Source of the DNA: Serratia ureilytica
GTDB taxonomy: Bacteria > Pseudomonadota > Gammaproteobacteria > Enterobacterales > Enterobacteriaceae
Length of the DNA stretch: 64,000 nt
Reading direction: 5' to 3'
Assembly (NCBI RefSeq): GCF_013375155.1
Contig: NZ_JABXOF010000003.1
Coordinates: 372,001-436,000, forward strand
The position numbers were made by a program, and so were the translations under genes. The stretch's first letter is position 1. Each line of letters opens with the position of its first letter. The notes beneath the pieces were generated by a model, which worked only from the letters and a program-made list of their open reading frames with translations, did no database searches and had not been told where the DNA came from. Of this stretch, positions 40,162-49,640 are shown one piece after another.

Positions 40162-41003
40162 TTCAATATCGCCAGGATGGTCTGTAATTCGTCGGACAGC
40201 TGATGCCGTCGCCAGACGAAGTACAGATCGCTCACGCCCTCCTCGCCCATTTCCACCACCTTCAGCCCCGGAGCGGGCAAAATCTGCGGCAGCAAAGAAC
40301 CCGGCACGCAGGCGACGCCGCAACCTGCCTGCACGCAGGCCGCCATCGCGGCATAAGACTCCATTTCCAGCGTCATGCGCGGTTTCAGCCCGCGCGAGGC
40401 CAGCCAGTGATCCACCTTCAGGCGGAACGAGCATTCTCGGCTGAACGTGTAAAATTCCAGCGCCGCCAGCGTGGCGGCATCGGGCTGCCCGGCATCGGCC
40501 GGCATCAGCATCACCAGCCGTTCGTCAAACGCCTTTTGGCTGGCCAGCAACGGATGTTCAATCGGGCCGTCGGTGATCGCCAGATCGAGGGCACTGTCGA
40601 TCAGCATGCGCTCCAGCACCAATGAATCGCGGCTGAGCACGTTGATCTGCAGATGGGGTTGTAAACGGCGCAGCCGGGCGATGCGCGCCGGCAAATGGCT
40701 GACCAGCGAGAAATCCAGCGCCCCAAGGTTCAGCAGCCCATGCTGATGTTCTCCGGCGAACAGCTGCTTACTGCGCTCCGCCTGCGCCACGATGTCGCGC
40801 GCCTGTTGGTAGAACAGCCGGCCTTTGGGATTGACGTACAGCCGGTTTTTATCGCGGAAAAACAGCTCGCCGCCCAACGTCTCTTCCAGCTCGCGCAGCC
40901 GCAGCGTGACGTTGGAAGGCACGCAGTGCAGCTCACGGGCGGCGGCGGCGATGGTTTTGTGTTCCACCACGGTGCAGAAAAACTTCAGCTGGCTCAGCTT
41001 CAT
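40149..41003 (-). CDS. LysR-family transcriptional regulator
   Basis: A 284-residue LTTR with the N-terminal helix-turn-helix (KLSQLKFFCTVVEHKTIAAAARELHCVPSNVTLRLRELE) and a PBP2-like domain from about residue 90. The N terminus CVPSNVTLR..E is typical of the subgroup that controls divergently transcribed metabolic genes. It is divergent from the glyoxalase I gene with a 99-base AT-rich interval containing repeated TTAGT/ACTAA-like motifs. It probably regulates that gene and itself; the effector is unknown. Confidence 0.9.
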   Translation of the reverse strand: MKLSQLKFFCTVVEHKTIAAAARELHCVPSNVTLRLRELEETLGGELFFRDKNRLYVNPKGRLFYQQARDIVAQAERSKQLFAGEHQHGLLNLGALDFSLVSHLPARIARLRRLQPHLQINVLSRDSLVLERMLIDSALDLAITDGPIEHPLLASQKAFDERLVMLMPADAGQPDAATLAALEFYTFSRECSFRLKVDHWLASRGLKPRMTLEMESYAAMAACVQAGCGVACVPGSLLPQILPAPGLKVVEMGEEGVSDLYFVWRRHQLSDELQTILAILKRPA

Positions 41004-41102
41004 CTATCATTCACTTTTAGTTAGTGTTTTAGTTAAAAACAATCACTTTAGATTAGCATCGATTTCACCTACAGTCTGTCGACACCCTGAGGAGGATCAC
41101 TG

Positions 41103-41630
41103 ATGCCACTGAATGATTTACTGACGCTGCCCGGCGTGGCGGCCCAACCGGACGCGGTAACCGACGGTTACGTGTTCAACCACACCATGATCCGCGTGAA
41201 AGACCTGACCAAAGCGCTGGATTTCTACACTCGCGTACTGGGTTTTACCCCGGTCTATCTGGAAGAATTCAAAGAGGCCGCCTTCACCATCTGCTACCTG
41301 ACGCGCAGCCCGCGCGAGCAGATCCCACAGGATGACGACGAACGCAAACGCTGGGCGCTGAGCCAACCGGGCATTCTCGAGCTGACCCATAACCACGGCA
41401 CCGAAAATCAGGCGGATTTCCATTACCACAACGGCAACGGCGAGCCGCGCGGCTTTGGCCACCTGTGCGTCACGGTGCCGGACGTGCGCGCCGCCTGCGA
41501 GCGTTTTGAGCGCCTGGGCGTCACCTTCCAGAAACGCCTGCATGAAGGCCGCATGAACTACGTCGCGTTCATTCGCGATCCGGACGATTACTGGATTGAA
41601 ATCCTGCAGCCGACGCCGCTGCAGGACTGA
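41103..41630 (+). CDS. Glyoxalase I (lactoylglutathione lyase), long form
   Basis: A 175-residue VOC enzyme isomerising the methylglyoxal-glutathione hemithioacetal to S-lactoylglutathione. The metal ligands expected for glyoxalase I are present as H27 (FNHTMIRV), E93 (ILELTHNHG), H120 (FGHLCVTV) and E166 (WIEIL). The N-terminal extension and the loop TRSPREQIPQDDDERKRW make it the longer, eukaryote-like zinc type rather than the 135-residue E. coli GloA type. RBS GAGGA lies seven bases upstream. Control by the divergent LysR regulator is likely. Confidence 0.92.
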   Translation: MPLNDLLTLPGVAAQPDAVTDGYVFNHTMIRVKDLTKALDFYTRVLGFTPVYLEEFKEAAFTICYLTRSPREQIPQDDDERKRWALSQPGILELTHNHGTENQADFHYHNGNGEPRGFGHLCVTVPDVRAACERFERLGVTFQKRLHEGRMNYVAFIRDPDDYWIEILQPTPLQD

Positions 41631-41645
41631 TTGCCCCCCTCCTTC

Positions 41646-41671
41646 ACCCCGGCCTGCGCGCCGGGGTTTTT
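41646..41671 (+). terminator. Glyoxalase I gene terminator
   Basis: A perfect 8-bp stem (41646-41653 with 41660-41667), with the final T residues forming TTTTT, lies 16 bases after the stop codon. Confidence 0.9.
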
Positions 41672-41816
41672 CATCGTTCGCCCTTCGATTGACCAATCTT
41701 GCGCAAAATCGCGCGGCAACGCGGGGTTCCGTGACGTTAGGCTTGCTCGCAGCGGGTGATTCGCGTAAAACTGTCAGCCGCAAATCTTGCCACTCACAAC
41801 CCATTCACTGGACGAT

Positions 41817-43751
41817 ATGTTTCAAGATAACCCGCTGCTGGCGCAGCTAAAACAGCAACTTCACTCTCAGACCCCGCGCGTTGAAGGCGTAGTGAAAGGG
41901 ACTGAGAAAGGCTTTGGCTTTCTTGAAGTAGACGGTCAAAAAAGCTACTTCATTCCGCCGCCGTACATGAAGAAAGTCATGCACGGGGATCGCATTATCG
42001 CCACCCTGCACACCGAGAAAGAGCGCGAAATCGCCGAGCCGGAAACCTTGGTCGAGCCATTCCTGTCGCGCTTTGTCGGCCGCGTGCAAAAGCGCGACGA
42101 TCGTCTGTCCATCGTGCCCGATCATCCGTTGCTGAAAGACGCGATTCCGTGCCGCCCGGTGCGTGAACTGATCCACAACTTCCAGGCCGGCGACTGGGCG
42201 GTGGCGGAAATGCGCCGCCATCCGCTGAAAGGCGATCGCGGCTTCAACGCCGACCTGACCCAGTTTATCACCGACGGTGAAGACCATTTCGCCCCGTGGT
42301 GGGTGACGCTGGCGCGTCACAACCTGGAAAAAGAGGCGCCGGAGATGCAGGCCCTCAGCGAGCCGGACGCTGCGCTGGTGCGTGAAGATCTGACCGCGCT
42401 CGAATTCGTCACCATCGACAGCGCCAGCACCGAAGACATGGACGATGCGCTGTACGTGACCGACAACGGTGACGGTTCGCTGCAGTTGACCATCGCCATC
42501 GCCGATCCTACTGCCTACGTAGAACAAGGCAGCAAGCTGGACGATATCGCCCGCGTGCGCGCCTTCACCAACTATCTGCCGGGCTTCAACATCCCGATGC
42601 TGCCGCGCGATCTGTCGGACAACCTGTGCTCGCTGCGCCCTAACGAGCGCCGTCAGGTGCTGGCTTGCCGCGTGACCATCGCCGCCGACGGCGCGCTGGG
42701 CGAAGATATTCAGTTCTTCGCCGCCGAGATCGAATCCAAAGCCAAACTGGTGTACGACGAAGTCTCCGACTGGCTGGACGGCATTACCGGCTGGCAACCG
42801 CCGAGCGACGCCATCGCGCAACAGATCACCCTGCTGAAACGCGTTTGCGACGCGCGCAACGCCTGGCGCCACCAGCATGCGCTGGTATTCAAAGATCGCC
42901 CGGACTACCGCTTCGTGTTGGGTGAAAAAGGCGATGTGCTGGAGATCGTTACCGAGCAGCGCCGCAGCGCCAACCGCATCGTTGAAGAGTGCATGATCGC
43001 CGCCAACGTCTGCGCCGCCATCGTGCTGCGCGATCGCCTGGGCTTCGGCGTGTACAACGTGCACACCGGTTTCGATCCTGCGCTGGTTGAGCAAGCGGTC
43101 ACCGTACTGCAGGCCAACGGCGTCGAAGCCGAAGCCGAGAAGCTGCTGACCCTCGACGGTTTCTGCGAACTGCGCCGCCACCTGGATGCGCAGCCGACCC
43201 AGTTCCTCGACAGCCGCATCCGCCGCTTCCAGACCTTCGCCGAGATCAGCACTACGCCGGGGCCACACTTCGGTCTGGGGCTGGAGGCTTACGCCACCTG
43301 GACATCGCCGATCCGTAAATACGGCGATATGGTCAACCACCGCCTGCTGAAGGCGATCATCAACCAGCAGCCGGCGGAAAAACCGCAGGATGACGTGACG
43401 GTGCAGCTGGCGGAACGCCGCCGCCTGAACCGCATGGCGGAACGCGACGTCGGCGACTGGCTGTACGCCCGCTTCCTGCAGGACAAGGCCGGTACCGATA
43501 CCCGCTTCAACGCCGAGATCATCGACGTGACACGCGGCGGCCTGCGCGTGCGCCTGCTGGACAACGGCGCGGTTGCCTTCATCCCGGCGCCGTTTATTCA
43601 CGCGGTGCGTGACGAGATGCAGTGCAGCCAGGAAACCGGCACCGTGCAGATCAAAGGCGAAGTAGTTTATCGCCAAAGCGATACCTTGCAGGTCACCATC
43701 GCCGAAGTGCGCATGGAAACCCGCAGCGTGATCGCCCGGCCGGCGGCCTGA
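41817..43751 (+). CDS. rnb: Exoribonuclease II
   Basis: A 644-residue processive 3'-5' exoribonuclease of mRNA decay, the same length as E. coli RNase II. Two N-terminal cold-shock domains are followed by the RNB catalytic domain with its aspartates in [16 protein letters not shown] and a C-terminal S1 domain. The start at 41817 gives the [21 protein letters not shown] terminus of E. coli; a possible start at 41787 would add ten unconserved residues. Monocistronic with its own terminator. Confidence 0.98.
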   Translation: MFQDNPLLAQLKQQLHSQTPRVEGVVKGTEKGFGFLEVDGQKSYFIPPPYMKKVMHGDRIIATLHTEKEREIAEPETLVEPFLSRFVGRVQKRDDRLSIVPDHPLLKDAIPCRPVRELIHNFQAGDWAVAEMRRHPLKGDRGFNADLTQFITDGEDHFAPWWVTLARHNLEKEAPEMQALSEPDAALVREDLTALEFVTIDSASTEDMDDALYVTDNGDGSLQLTIAIADPTAYVEQGSKLDDIARVRAFTNYLPGFNIPMLPRDLSDNLCSLRPNERRQVLACRVTIAADGALGEDIQFFAAEIESKAKLVYDEVSDWLDGITGWQPPSDAIAQQITLLKRVCDARNAWRHQHALVFKDRPDYRFVLGEKGDVLEIVTEQRRSANRIVEECMIAANVCAAIVLRDRLGFGVYNVHTGFDPALVEQAVTVLQANGVEAEAEKLLTLDGFCELRRHLDAQPTQFLDSRIRRFQTFAEISTTPGPHFGLGLEAYATWTSPIRKYGDMVNHRLLKAIINQQPAEKPQDDVTVQLAERRRLNRMAERDVGDWLYARFLQDKAGTDTRFNAEIIDVTRGGLRVRLLDNGAVAFIPAPFIHAVRDEMQCSQETGTVQIKGEVVYRQSDTLQVTIAEVRMETRSVIARPAA

Positions 43752-43779
43752 ACGCCAGCCTGAAACGGTAGCGACGCCA

Positions 43780-43813
43780 AACGCCGACGGTGAAAACCGC
43801 CGGCGTTTTTTTT
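43780..43813 (+). terminator. rnb terminator
   Basis: A long stem (about 12 pairs with one mismatch, AACGCCG.CGGT with ACCG.CGGCGTT) runs into eight T residues, 29 bases after the rnb stop. Confidence 0.9.
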
Positions 43814-43825
43814 CGTCCGCGCTCG

Positions 43826-45139
43826 CTAACGCAATGGGTTACCGCCGGTTTCACGCAGCAATGGCAGCACCGCCAACGAAGCCAGCGTCGCCAGCATCAG
43901 GTAGACGGCGGGCGCCAGCAGCGAGCCGCTCAACGCGATCGACTGCGAGGCGATATATTGGGCGAAGCCGCCGAAAATCGCCACGCCGAGGCTGTAGACC
44001 AACGCAAACCCCAATGCGCGAATGCGCTGCGGAAACAGCTCCGAAATCATCAGCATGGTCGGCACCGAGCCGAGCGTGGTCAATCCGACCAATATCGCGA
44101 CAATCAGCAGCAGCACCGCCGGATGCGGCGCGGCGCTCAGCCACCAAAACGCCGGCAAGGCCACGATCAAGATAGCGATGCGCGAGCCTCGGATCAGTGG
44201 CAAGCGGCCATAGCGATCGCACCAGTGCCCGACCAACAGGCTGCCGCCGAAGGTCACCAGCCCCGCCAGCAGCATCGCGGCATAGCCGTAGGCCTGCGGC
44301 ATGCCTAAGTATTTCACCGCGTAAGTGCCGAGATAATACATCGAGATGTAAGTGGCGACGGTGGCACCAATGGTCAGCATCACGCCGAGCACCACCGCTC
44401 GCGAGTGCCGTCGCAGCTGCGCTGGCGGTTCATGAGCCCGCGACACCGGCGGCCGGTCGCTTTCCAATCCGAGACGCAGCCAGCAACCGAGCGGCGCCAG
44501 CGCCACGCCGATAAAGAACGGAATGCGCCATCCCCACTCGGCCATGGCGTTCGGCTCGCCGGAGATCGCCGGCAACGCCGCGCTGAGCGCCAGCGCGGTG
44601 ACGCCGCCGACCACGGTGGCGATGCCCTGCGTCGCCAGCGACCAACTGGAATAGAAGCCTCGCCGGTTAGGTGGCGCCGACTCCACCAGCAACGACATCG
44701 ATGCGCCCACCTCGCCCCCCGCCGCCACGCCCTGGATCAAACGCGCCGCCACCAGCGTGACGGTTCCCCAATAACCGGCGCTGGCGTAGGTCGGCGCAAA
44801 GCCGATCATCGCCGTGCCGAGGCTCATCAGTGAAATCGTCAGGATCATCGCCGGCTTGCGGCCATGGCGATCGGCATAGGCGCCGATCAGAATGCCGCCC
44901 AGCGGCCGCATGAAAAAACTGACGCCAAACGTGGCGAACGCCAACAGCAACGCCAAATTGGGATCGCTCGAGGGGGGAAAAAACAATACGCTGATATAAA
45001 TAACGAAGAAGTTATAGATACCGAAATCGAAAAACTCCAGCGCATTGCCGAAGGAGGCGGCAAATATCACTTTCTTGCCGCCTACCCTCGCGGGCGCGTT
45101 TATTGTTGGTTGCGTCGCCGCCGTATTTTCACTCATCAT
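43826..45139 (-). CDS. MHS-family MFS transporter (metabolite:H+ symporter)
   Basis: A 437-residue 12-helix transporter. The MHS signature is visible: SFGNALEFFDFGIYNFF at the first helix, RPLGGILIGAYADRHGRKPAM in loop 2-3, and AARLIQGVAAGGEVGASMSLLVE in helix 4. Relatives carry citrate, shikimate, alpha-ketoglutarate or proline. The gene lies 27 bases downstream of an M20 amidohydrolase on the same strand, so the pair probably imports and hydrolyses a conjugated metabolite such as an N-acyl amino acid. The substrate is inference. Confidence 0.9.
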   Translation of the reverse strand: MMSENTAATQPTINAPARVGGKKVIFAASFGNALEFFDFGIYNFFVIYISVLFFPPSSDPNLALLLAFATFGVSFFMRPLGGILIGAYADRHGRKPAMILTISLMSLGTAMIGFAPTYASAGYWGTVTLVAARLIQGVAAGGEVGASMSLLVESAPPNRRGFYSSWSLATQGIATVVGGVTALALSAALPAISGEPNAMAEWGWRIPFFIGVALAPLGCWLRLGLESDRPPVSRAHEPPAQLRRHSRAVVLGVMLTIGATVATYISMYYLGTYAVKYLGMPQAYGYAAMLLAGLVTFGGSLLVGHWCDRYGRLPLIRGSRIAILIVALPAFWWLSAAPHPAVLLLIVAILVGLTTLGSVPTMLMISELFPQRIRALGFALVYSLGVAIFGGFAQYIASQSIALSGSLLAPAVYLMLATLASLAVLPLLRETGGNPLR

Positions 45140-45166
45140 TATCTTCCCTGTTATTATTCTTCGAAT

Positions 45167-46330
45167 TTATTTTAAATACGCTTCCGCCAACGCTCCCCAA
45201 TACTGGCTGCCGGCCGCCAGACACCCATCGTTAAAGTCATATCCCGGGTTATGCACCATGCAGCTTCCTTCGCCGTCACCGTTACCGATGATCAGGTAGC
45301 AGCCTTGCGGATGCGCATCGAGCATAAAGGCGAAGTCTTCGCTGCCCATCAGCGGCCTGGCGCCGTAGTGCGCGCGGGCGGCGCCGAACTGCTGCTGCGC
45401 CACGCGGTGGGCGAAACGGGTCATCGCTTCGTCGTTGACCAACACCGGCGTGCCGTTAACGTGTTCCACCGTCGCGTGGGCGCCGAAGCTTGCCGCCTGC
45501 GCTTCGATCAGCGCCGGAATGCGCGCCAGCAGCGTAGCGCGCGCCTGGCGATCCAGCGAGCGTACGCTGAGCTTCATCTCCGCGCTATCCGGGATCACGT
45601 TGGCCGCCTCGCCGGCCTTGATGCTGCCAACGGTGATCACCGCCGCCTCCAGCGGATCGATATTGCGCGAAACGATGCTCTGCAGCGCGACGGTGATATG
45701 CGAGGCCACCAGCACCGGATCGACCGCCAGCTGCGGGATGGCGCCGTGGCCGCCGCGCCCCTGCACCCGCACGTTGAACTGATCCATCGAGGCCATGAAC
45801 GGGCCGTGCTGGAAGAAGAACTCGCCGAGCGGCATCCCCGGCATGTTGTGCATGGCGAAGATGGCATCGCAGGGGAAGCGTTCGAACAGCCCCTGTTCCA
45901 CCATGCGCGCGCCGCCGTTCAGCATCTCTTCCGCCGGTTGGAAAATCAGGTGCAGCGTGCCGTTGAAGTTGCGCGTTTGCGCCAGGTAGCGGGCGGCGCC
46001 GAGCAGCATAGTAGTATGGCCGTCATGGCCGCAGGCGTGCATGCGGTTGGCCACGCTGCTGCTCCAGGGTTTGCCGTTGTTTTCCTCGATCGGCAAGGCG
46101 TCCATATCGGCGCGCAGTCCGAGGCGTTTAACGCCGTCGCCCACCCGCAGCGTCCCCACCACGCCGGTGCCCGCCAATCCGCGGTGTACCTCATAGCCCC
46201 ACGAGCTTAGATAATCCGCCACCAGATCGCTGGTGCGAAATTCTTCAAAACCCAACTCGGGATGCTGGTGAATATCATGCCGGATGGCCGTAAGCTGCGG
46301 TAAATACCCTTCAATGACTTTATTTATCAT
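45167..46330 (-). CDS. M20D-family amidohydrolase (hippurate hydrolase/aminoacylase-like)
   Basis: A 387-residue metallopeptidase-fold hydrolase. Metal ligands and active-site motifs are visible: RHDIHQHPELGFEE, LRADMDALPI, HACGHDGHTTMLLGAA and FQPAEE, with a dimerisation domain in the middle and MGSEDFAF near the end. The family deacylates N-acyl amino acids, hippurate or IAA conjugates. It sits upstream of the MHS transporter in the same unit and is divergent from cstA. No signal peptide, so it acts in the cytosol. Confidence 0.92.
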   Translation of the reverse strand: MINKVIEGYLPQLTAIRHDIHQHPELGFEEFRTSDLVADYLSSWGYEVHRGLAGTGVVGTLRVGDGVKRLGLRADMDALPIEENNGKPWSSSVANRMHACGHDGHTTMLLGAARYLAQTRNFNGTLHLIFQPAEEMLNGGARMVEQGLFERFPCDAIFAMHNMPGMPLGEFFFQHGPFMASMDQFNVRVQGRGGHGAIPQLAVDPVLVASHITVALQSIVSRNIDPLEAAVITVGSIKAGEAANVIPDSAEMKLSVRSLDRQARATLLARIPALIEAQAASFGAHATVEHVNGTPVLVNDEAMTRFAHRVAQQQFGAARAHYGARPLMGSEDFAFMLDAHPQGCYLIIGNGDGEGSCMVHNPGYDFNDGCLAAGSQYWGALAEAYLK

Positions 46331-46714
46331 AATTAAATTCCTTTCGTAGCTTTATTATTTATTTAATGAATGAATAAAAGTGCGAATTGAAATAAAGGTA
46401 TAACACGGCATGAGTAATTTTATTTCGGCGCGCCTCGCCAGATAAAATAATAGGCCGCCAGACGCCGTGCTCTGATAAAAAACGGCGATGATTCGCTGTA
46501 TGCGAAGTGAAAGTGCAGAATGAACTTCTGCCGGGAAGCGCATGGGCCGCAGCCTGCGCCAGCGGTGTTTCATCACGTTGTTTTTACACTAAAACCCCAC
46601 CTGCTTCACATTTCTCATCCGACCTGCCACGGTTCGGCGGCAAAACTTCTACTGTTAAAACGTCATTCCTAATAACAACGTCGATTTTACCTCTGCACGC
46701 CAAGGAGTTATTTC
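46331..46714. promoter_or_regulatory. Divergent promoter region, amidohydrolase / cstA
   Basis: A 384-base interval without credible coding frames. The left part is AT-rich and probably carries the amidohydrolase promoter; the cstA RBS AAGGAG is at 46701-46706. A CRP site would be expected for cstA, but I could not place one with confidence. Confidence 0.45.
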
Positions 46715-48781
46715 ATGAGAAACATCAGGTCCGGACTTATCTGGCTGCTGGTGGCGTTGGTCGGCGCCTTCGCCTTCGCCATGCTGGCGCTCAGCCGCGG
46801 CGAGCACGTCAACGCCGTCTGGCTGGTGGTCGCCGCCGTCGCCTGCTACAGCATCGCCTACCGCTTCTACAGCCGGTTCATCGCCGACAAGGTCTTTGAA
46901 CTGGATGACCGCCGTCTGACCCCGGCCGAACGCCACAACGACGGCCTGGACTACGTGCCCACCAACAAATGGGTGCTGTTCGGCCACCACTTCGCCGCCA
47001 TCGCCGGCGCCGGGCCGCTGGTGGGGCCGATCCTGGCCGCGCAGATGGGCTTCCTGCCGGGAACCATCTGGATCCTGGTCGGCGTTATGTTGGCCGGCGC
47101 GGTGCAGGATTTTCTGGTGCTGTTCATCTCCACGCGCCGCGACGGGCGTTCACTGGGGGAAATGGCCAAGCAAGAGCTGGGGGCGTTCGCCGGGGTGATC
47201 ACCATGCTCGGTGCGCTGGGGGTGATGATCATCATCCTGTCGGCGCTGGCGTTGGTGGTAGTGAAAGCGTTGGCCGACAGCCCGTGGGGGCTGTTCACCA
47301 TCGCCGCCACCATCCCGATCGCCCTGTTCATGGGCATCTACATGCGCTTTATCCGGCCGGGCAAGATCGCTGAAATTTCGGTGATTGGCTTCGTGCTGAT
47401 GCTGCTGGCGATCGTTTACGGCGGCAACGTGGCGCAAGATCCCTATTGGGGACCGTTCTTCACGCTGCACGGCACCACCCTGACCTGGGTGCTGGTGATC
47501 TACGGCTTCGTCGCCTCGGTGCTGCCGGTGTGGCTGCTGCTGGCGCCGCGCGATTACCTTTCCACCTTTATGAAAATCGGCGTCATCATCGGCCTGGCCA
47601 TCGGCATCGTCTTCGCCATGCCGGAGATGAAAATGCCGGCGGTCTCGCGCTTTATCGACGGCAGCGGCCCGGTATTCGCCGGCGCCCTGTTCCCGTTCCT
47701 GTTCATCACCATCGCTTGCGGCGCCATTTCCGGCTTCCACGCGCTGGTCTCCAGCGGCACCACGCCGAAGCTGGTGGAGCGCGAAAGCCACATCCGCTTT
47801 ATCGGTTACGGCGCCATGCTGATGGAATCTTTCGTCGCCATCATGGCGCTTATCTGCGCCTCGGTGCTGGATCCGGGCGTTTACTTCGCCATGAACTCGC
47901 CGGCGGCGCTGATCGGCACCACGGTGGAAAATGCTTCGCAGGTGATCAACAGCTGGGGCTTTATCGTCACGCCGGAAACGCTGGCGCTGATCGCCAAAGA
48001 GGTGGGCGAGAACGCCATCCTGTCGCGCGCCGGCGGCGCCCCGACCTTCGCCGTGGGCATGGCGCACATCATCAGTGAGGTGTTCAACAGCCGGGCGATG
48101 ATGGCCTTCTGGTACCACTTCGCCATTCTGTTCGAAGCGCTGTTCATCCTGACCGCCGTCGATGCCGGCACCCGCGCCTGCCGCTTTATGGTGCAGGATC
48201 TGGTGGGCGTGGCGGTGCCGCAGCTGGCCAATAACCGCTCCTGGTTCGGCAACCTGGCGGGCACCACGGTGGCGGTGGCCGGTTGGGGTTTCTTCGTGTA
48301 TCAGGGCGTGGTCGATCCGCTCGGCGGCATCAATACCCTGTGGCCGCTGTTCGGTATCGGCAACCAGATGCTGGCGTCGATGGCGCTGATCCTCGGCACC
48401 GTGGTGCTGTTCAAGATGAAAAAGCAGCGCTACGCCTGGGTGACTATTCTGCCGACCGCCTGGCTGTTCGTGACCTCCATGACCGCCGGCTGGCAGAAGA
48501 TCTTCCACGAAAAACCGAGCATCGGCTTCCTGGCGCAGGCGAAGAAGTTCTCCACCGGCATCGAGCAAGGCACGATCATTGCGCCGGCCAAGTCTCTGAA
48601 AGACATGGAAACCATCGTGTTCAGCAACCAGATCAACGCCGCGCTGTGCGGGTTCTTTATGCTGGTGGCGGTGACCATGCTGATCGCCGCCTTCTTCGCG
48701 ATCCGCCGGGCGCTGCGCGCCGAACAGCCGACGGCGCACGAGGTCGGCGCCGCGCTGAGGGAAGAGGCCGGCCGCAGCTGA
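46715..48781 (+). CDS. cstA: Carbon starvation protein CstA (peptide/pyruvate transporter family)
   Basis: A 688-residue multi-spanning inner-membrane transporter. The CstA signature VLFGHHFAAIAGAGPLVGPI is near residues 87-106. The segments ITIACGAISGFHALVSSGTTPK and FHYHFAILFEA-like FWYHFAILFEALFILTAVDAG are strongly conserved. In its C-terminal half KKQRYAWVTILPTAWL matches E. coli CstA better than the paralogue BtsT (YjiY). Roles described for the family are peptide uptake under carbon starvation (CstA) and pyruvate uptake (BtsT); the present assignment follows the closer similarity. Confidence 0.88.
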   Translation: MRNIRSGLIWLLVALVGAFAFAMLALSRGEHVNAVWLVVAAVACYSIAYRFYSRFIADKVFELDDRRLTPAERHNDGLDYVPTNKWVLFGHHFAAIAGAGPLVGPILAAQMGFLPGTIWILVGVMLAGAVQDFLVLFISTRRDGRSLGEMAKQELGAFAGVITMLGALGVMIIILSALALVVVKALADSPWGLFTIAATIPIALFMGIYMRFIRPGKIAEISVIGFVLMLLAIVYGGNVAQDPYWGPFFTLHGTTLTWVLVIYGFVASVLPVWLLLAPRDYLSTFMKIGVIIGLAIGIVFAMPEMKMPAVSRFIDGSGPVFAGALFPFLFITIACGAISGFHALVSSGTTPKLVERESHIRFIGYGAMLMESFVAIMALICASVLDPGVYFAMNSPAALIGTTVENASQVINSWGFIVTPETLALIAKEVGENAILSRAGGAPTFAVGMAHIISEVFNSRAMMAFWYHFAILFEALFILTAVDAGTRACRFMVQDLVGVAVPQLANNRSWFGNLAGTTVAVAGWGFFVYQGVVDPLGGINTLWPLFGIGNQMLASMALILGTVVLFKMKKQRYAWVTILPTAWLFVTSMTAGWQKIFHEKPSIGFLAQAKKFSTGIEQGTIIAPAKSLKDMETIVFSNQINAALCGFFMLVAVTMLIAAFFAIRRALRAEQPTAHEVGAALREEAGRS

Positions 48782-48798
48782 GTCTCGCCGTTAGGAGA

Positions 48799-48839
48799 AA
48801 CGGCCGGCCTCTCAGCGTACTGTTCAGAGGCCAGCCGTT
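48799..48839. terminator. Hairpin after cstA
   Basis: A 14-bp stem with one mismatch (48799-48812 with 48826-48839) lies 17 bases after the cstA stop and overlaps the end of the convergent cdiA remnant. The plus-strand exit TATTTGTTTG is only moderately T-rich. Confidence 0.5.
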
Positions 48840-49426
48840 ATTTGTTTGAAGATGTCGCCCCCGAGAATATTGTCTTCACCGACCCGCTTTTTAATTTCCG
48901 TCGCCAGGTACGGCGATGCACCGCTCGCCAGCGCGCCCGCCAGATTATTGCCCGCCAGCGCCGTCAGCACCCCCGTTACCGCCTGCGCCGCCTTCTGCAG
49001 GTCGCTGCCGGTGCCGTATTGCCGCATCGCGTTGTCGTACGCCTGCTTCATCACCGCCGCATCGTTCGTCGGTTTCCCGCTCTTCTCAAGCTGCTCCCTG
49101 GCCTGCGCCAGCGCCGCCGGGTCTTTCTGCGCCTTCAGCCCGGCAATCTCACCCTGCGTGCGGATGACGTCCATTGCCTGGCCGCCAATCTCCCCAATCA
49201 ACTGCGCCTGCTTCAGCCGGTTCTGTTCCTTCTCCTTGTTGAATATCGGGCTGATGCTGCCATCGTTGGCGTTATCGACAGGTTTTTGTCCGGCGGTGAG
49301 CGTGCTGCCTTGCGACTGGCGGCTGGCGGTGCGGGTTTCGTTCTTCGACGACTGACTGCCGTAGGAGGCGCTGATGCCCATCGTGTTGGTGGCACCCTGC
49401 GCTGCACCGTTGTGAGCTGGGGACAA
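48824..49426 (-). pseudogene. Degenerate cdiA fragment with internal deletion
   Basis: The 200-residue frame is a chimaera of two parts of the intact cdiA. Residues about 15-48 (GISASYGSQSSKNETRT...TLTAGQ) correspond to bases 53620-53742, and the rest (NDGSISPIFNKEKEQ onward) to 52307-52709, so about 910 bases are missing between them. A one-base insertion at the junction restores frame. It has no secretion domain, and homology stops at KKRVGEDN, before the VENN motif, giving an unrelated short tail (ILGGDIFKQITAGL). It cannot be delivered as a toxin. Best read as a recombination relic that could still serve as template for gene conversion. Confidence 0.8.
48868..49270 (-). repeat. cdiA 3' direct repeat, copy C (403 bp)
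   Basis: This stretch aligns base for base with 52307-52709 of intact cdiA and with the corresponding part of copy B, with scattered differences. It encodes the conserved region before the VENN motif. Confidence 0.9.
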
Positions 49427-49640
49427 ACCGGCGGCGGCGTTTTTCGCCTCCGCCGAGGCGGTCAGTACACGTCAGGTTTACCCTTGTCCCCGTTACAACT
49501 GATGAATCGCCACGGGTTTAACAGACTGGACTGACCCCACCCCGCTATGACTGCCTGAAGCGCGGCAGGAACTGACCCTTGACGTAAAAATCCCGGCTCA
49601 ATGGCCTAATGCCGATCAGTTAAGCCTGAGTGGCATTTTT
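49396..49640. other. Junction sequence between cdiA remnants, with an IS4-like end
   Basis: About 245 bases unlike cdiA. The motif TAATGCCGATCAGTTAAG at 49607-49624 resembles the terminal repeat I recall for IS4, but no transposase lies beside it. The segment aatgcc...ggcatt (49608-49637) can also fold as a hairpin before seven T residues, so it may act as a plus-strand terminator. Identity as an IS scar is from memory and uncertain. Confidence 0.4.

Noticed and set aside
46331-46714. CRP site upstream of cstA
   Set aside because: No TGTGA-N6-TCACA match was good enough to report.
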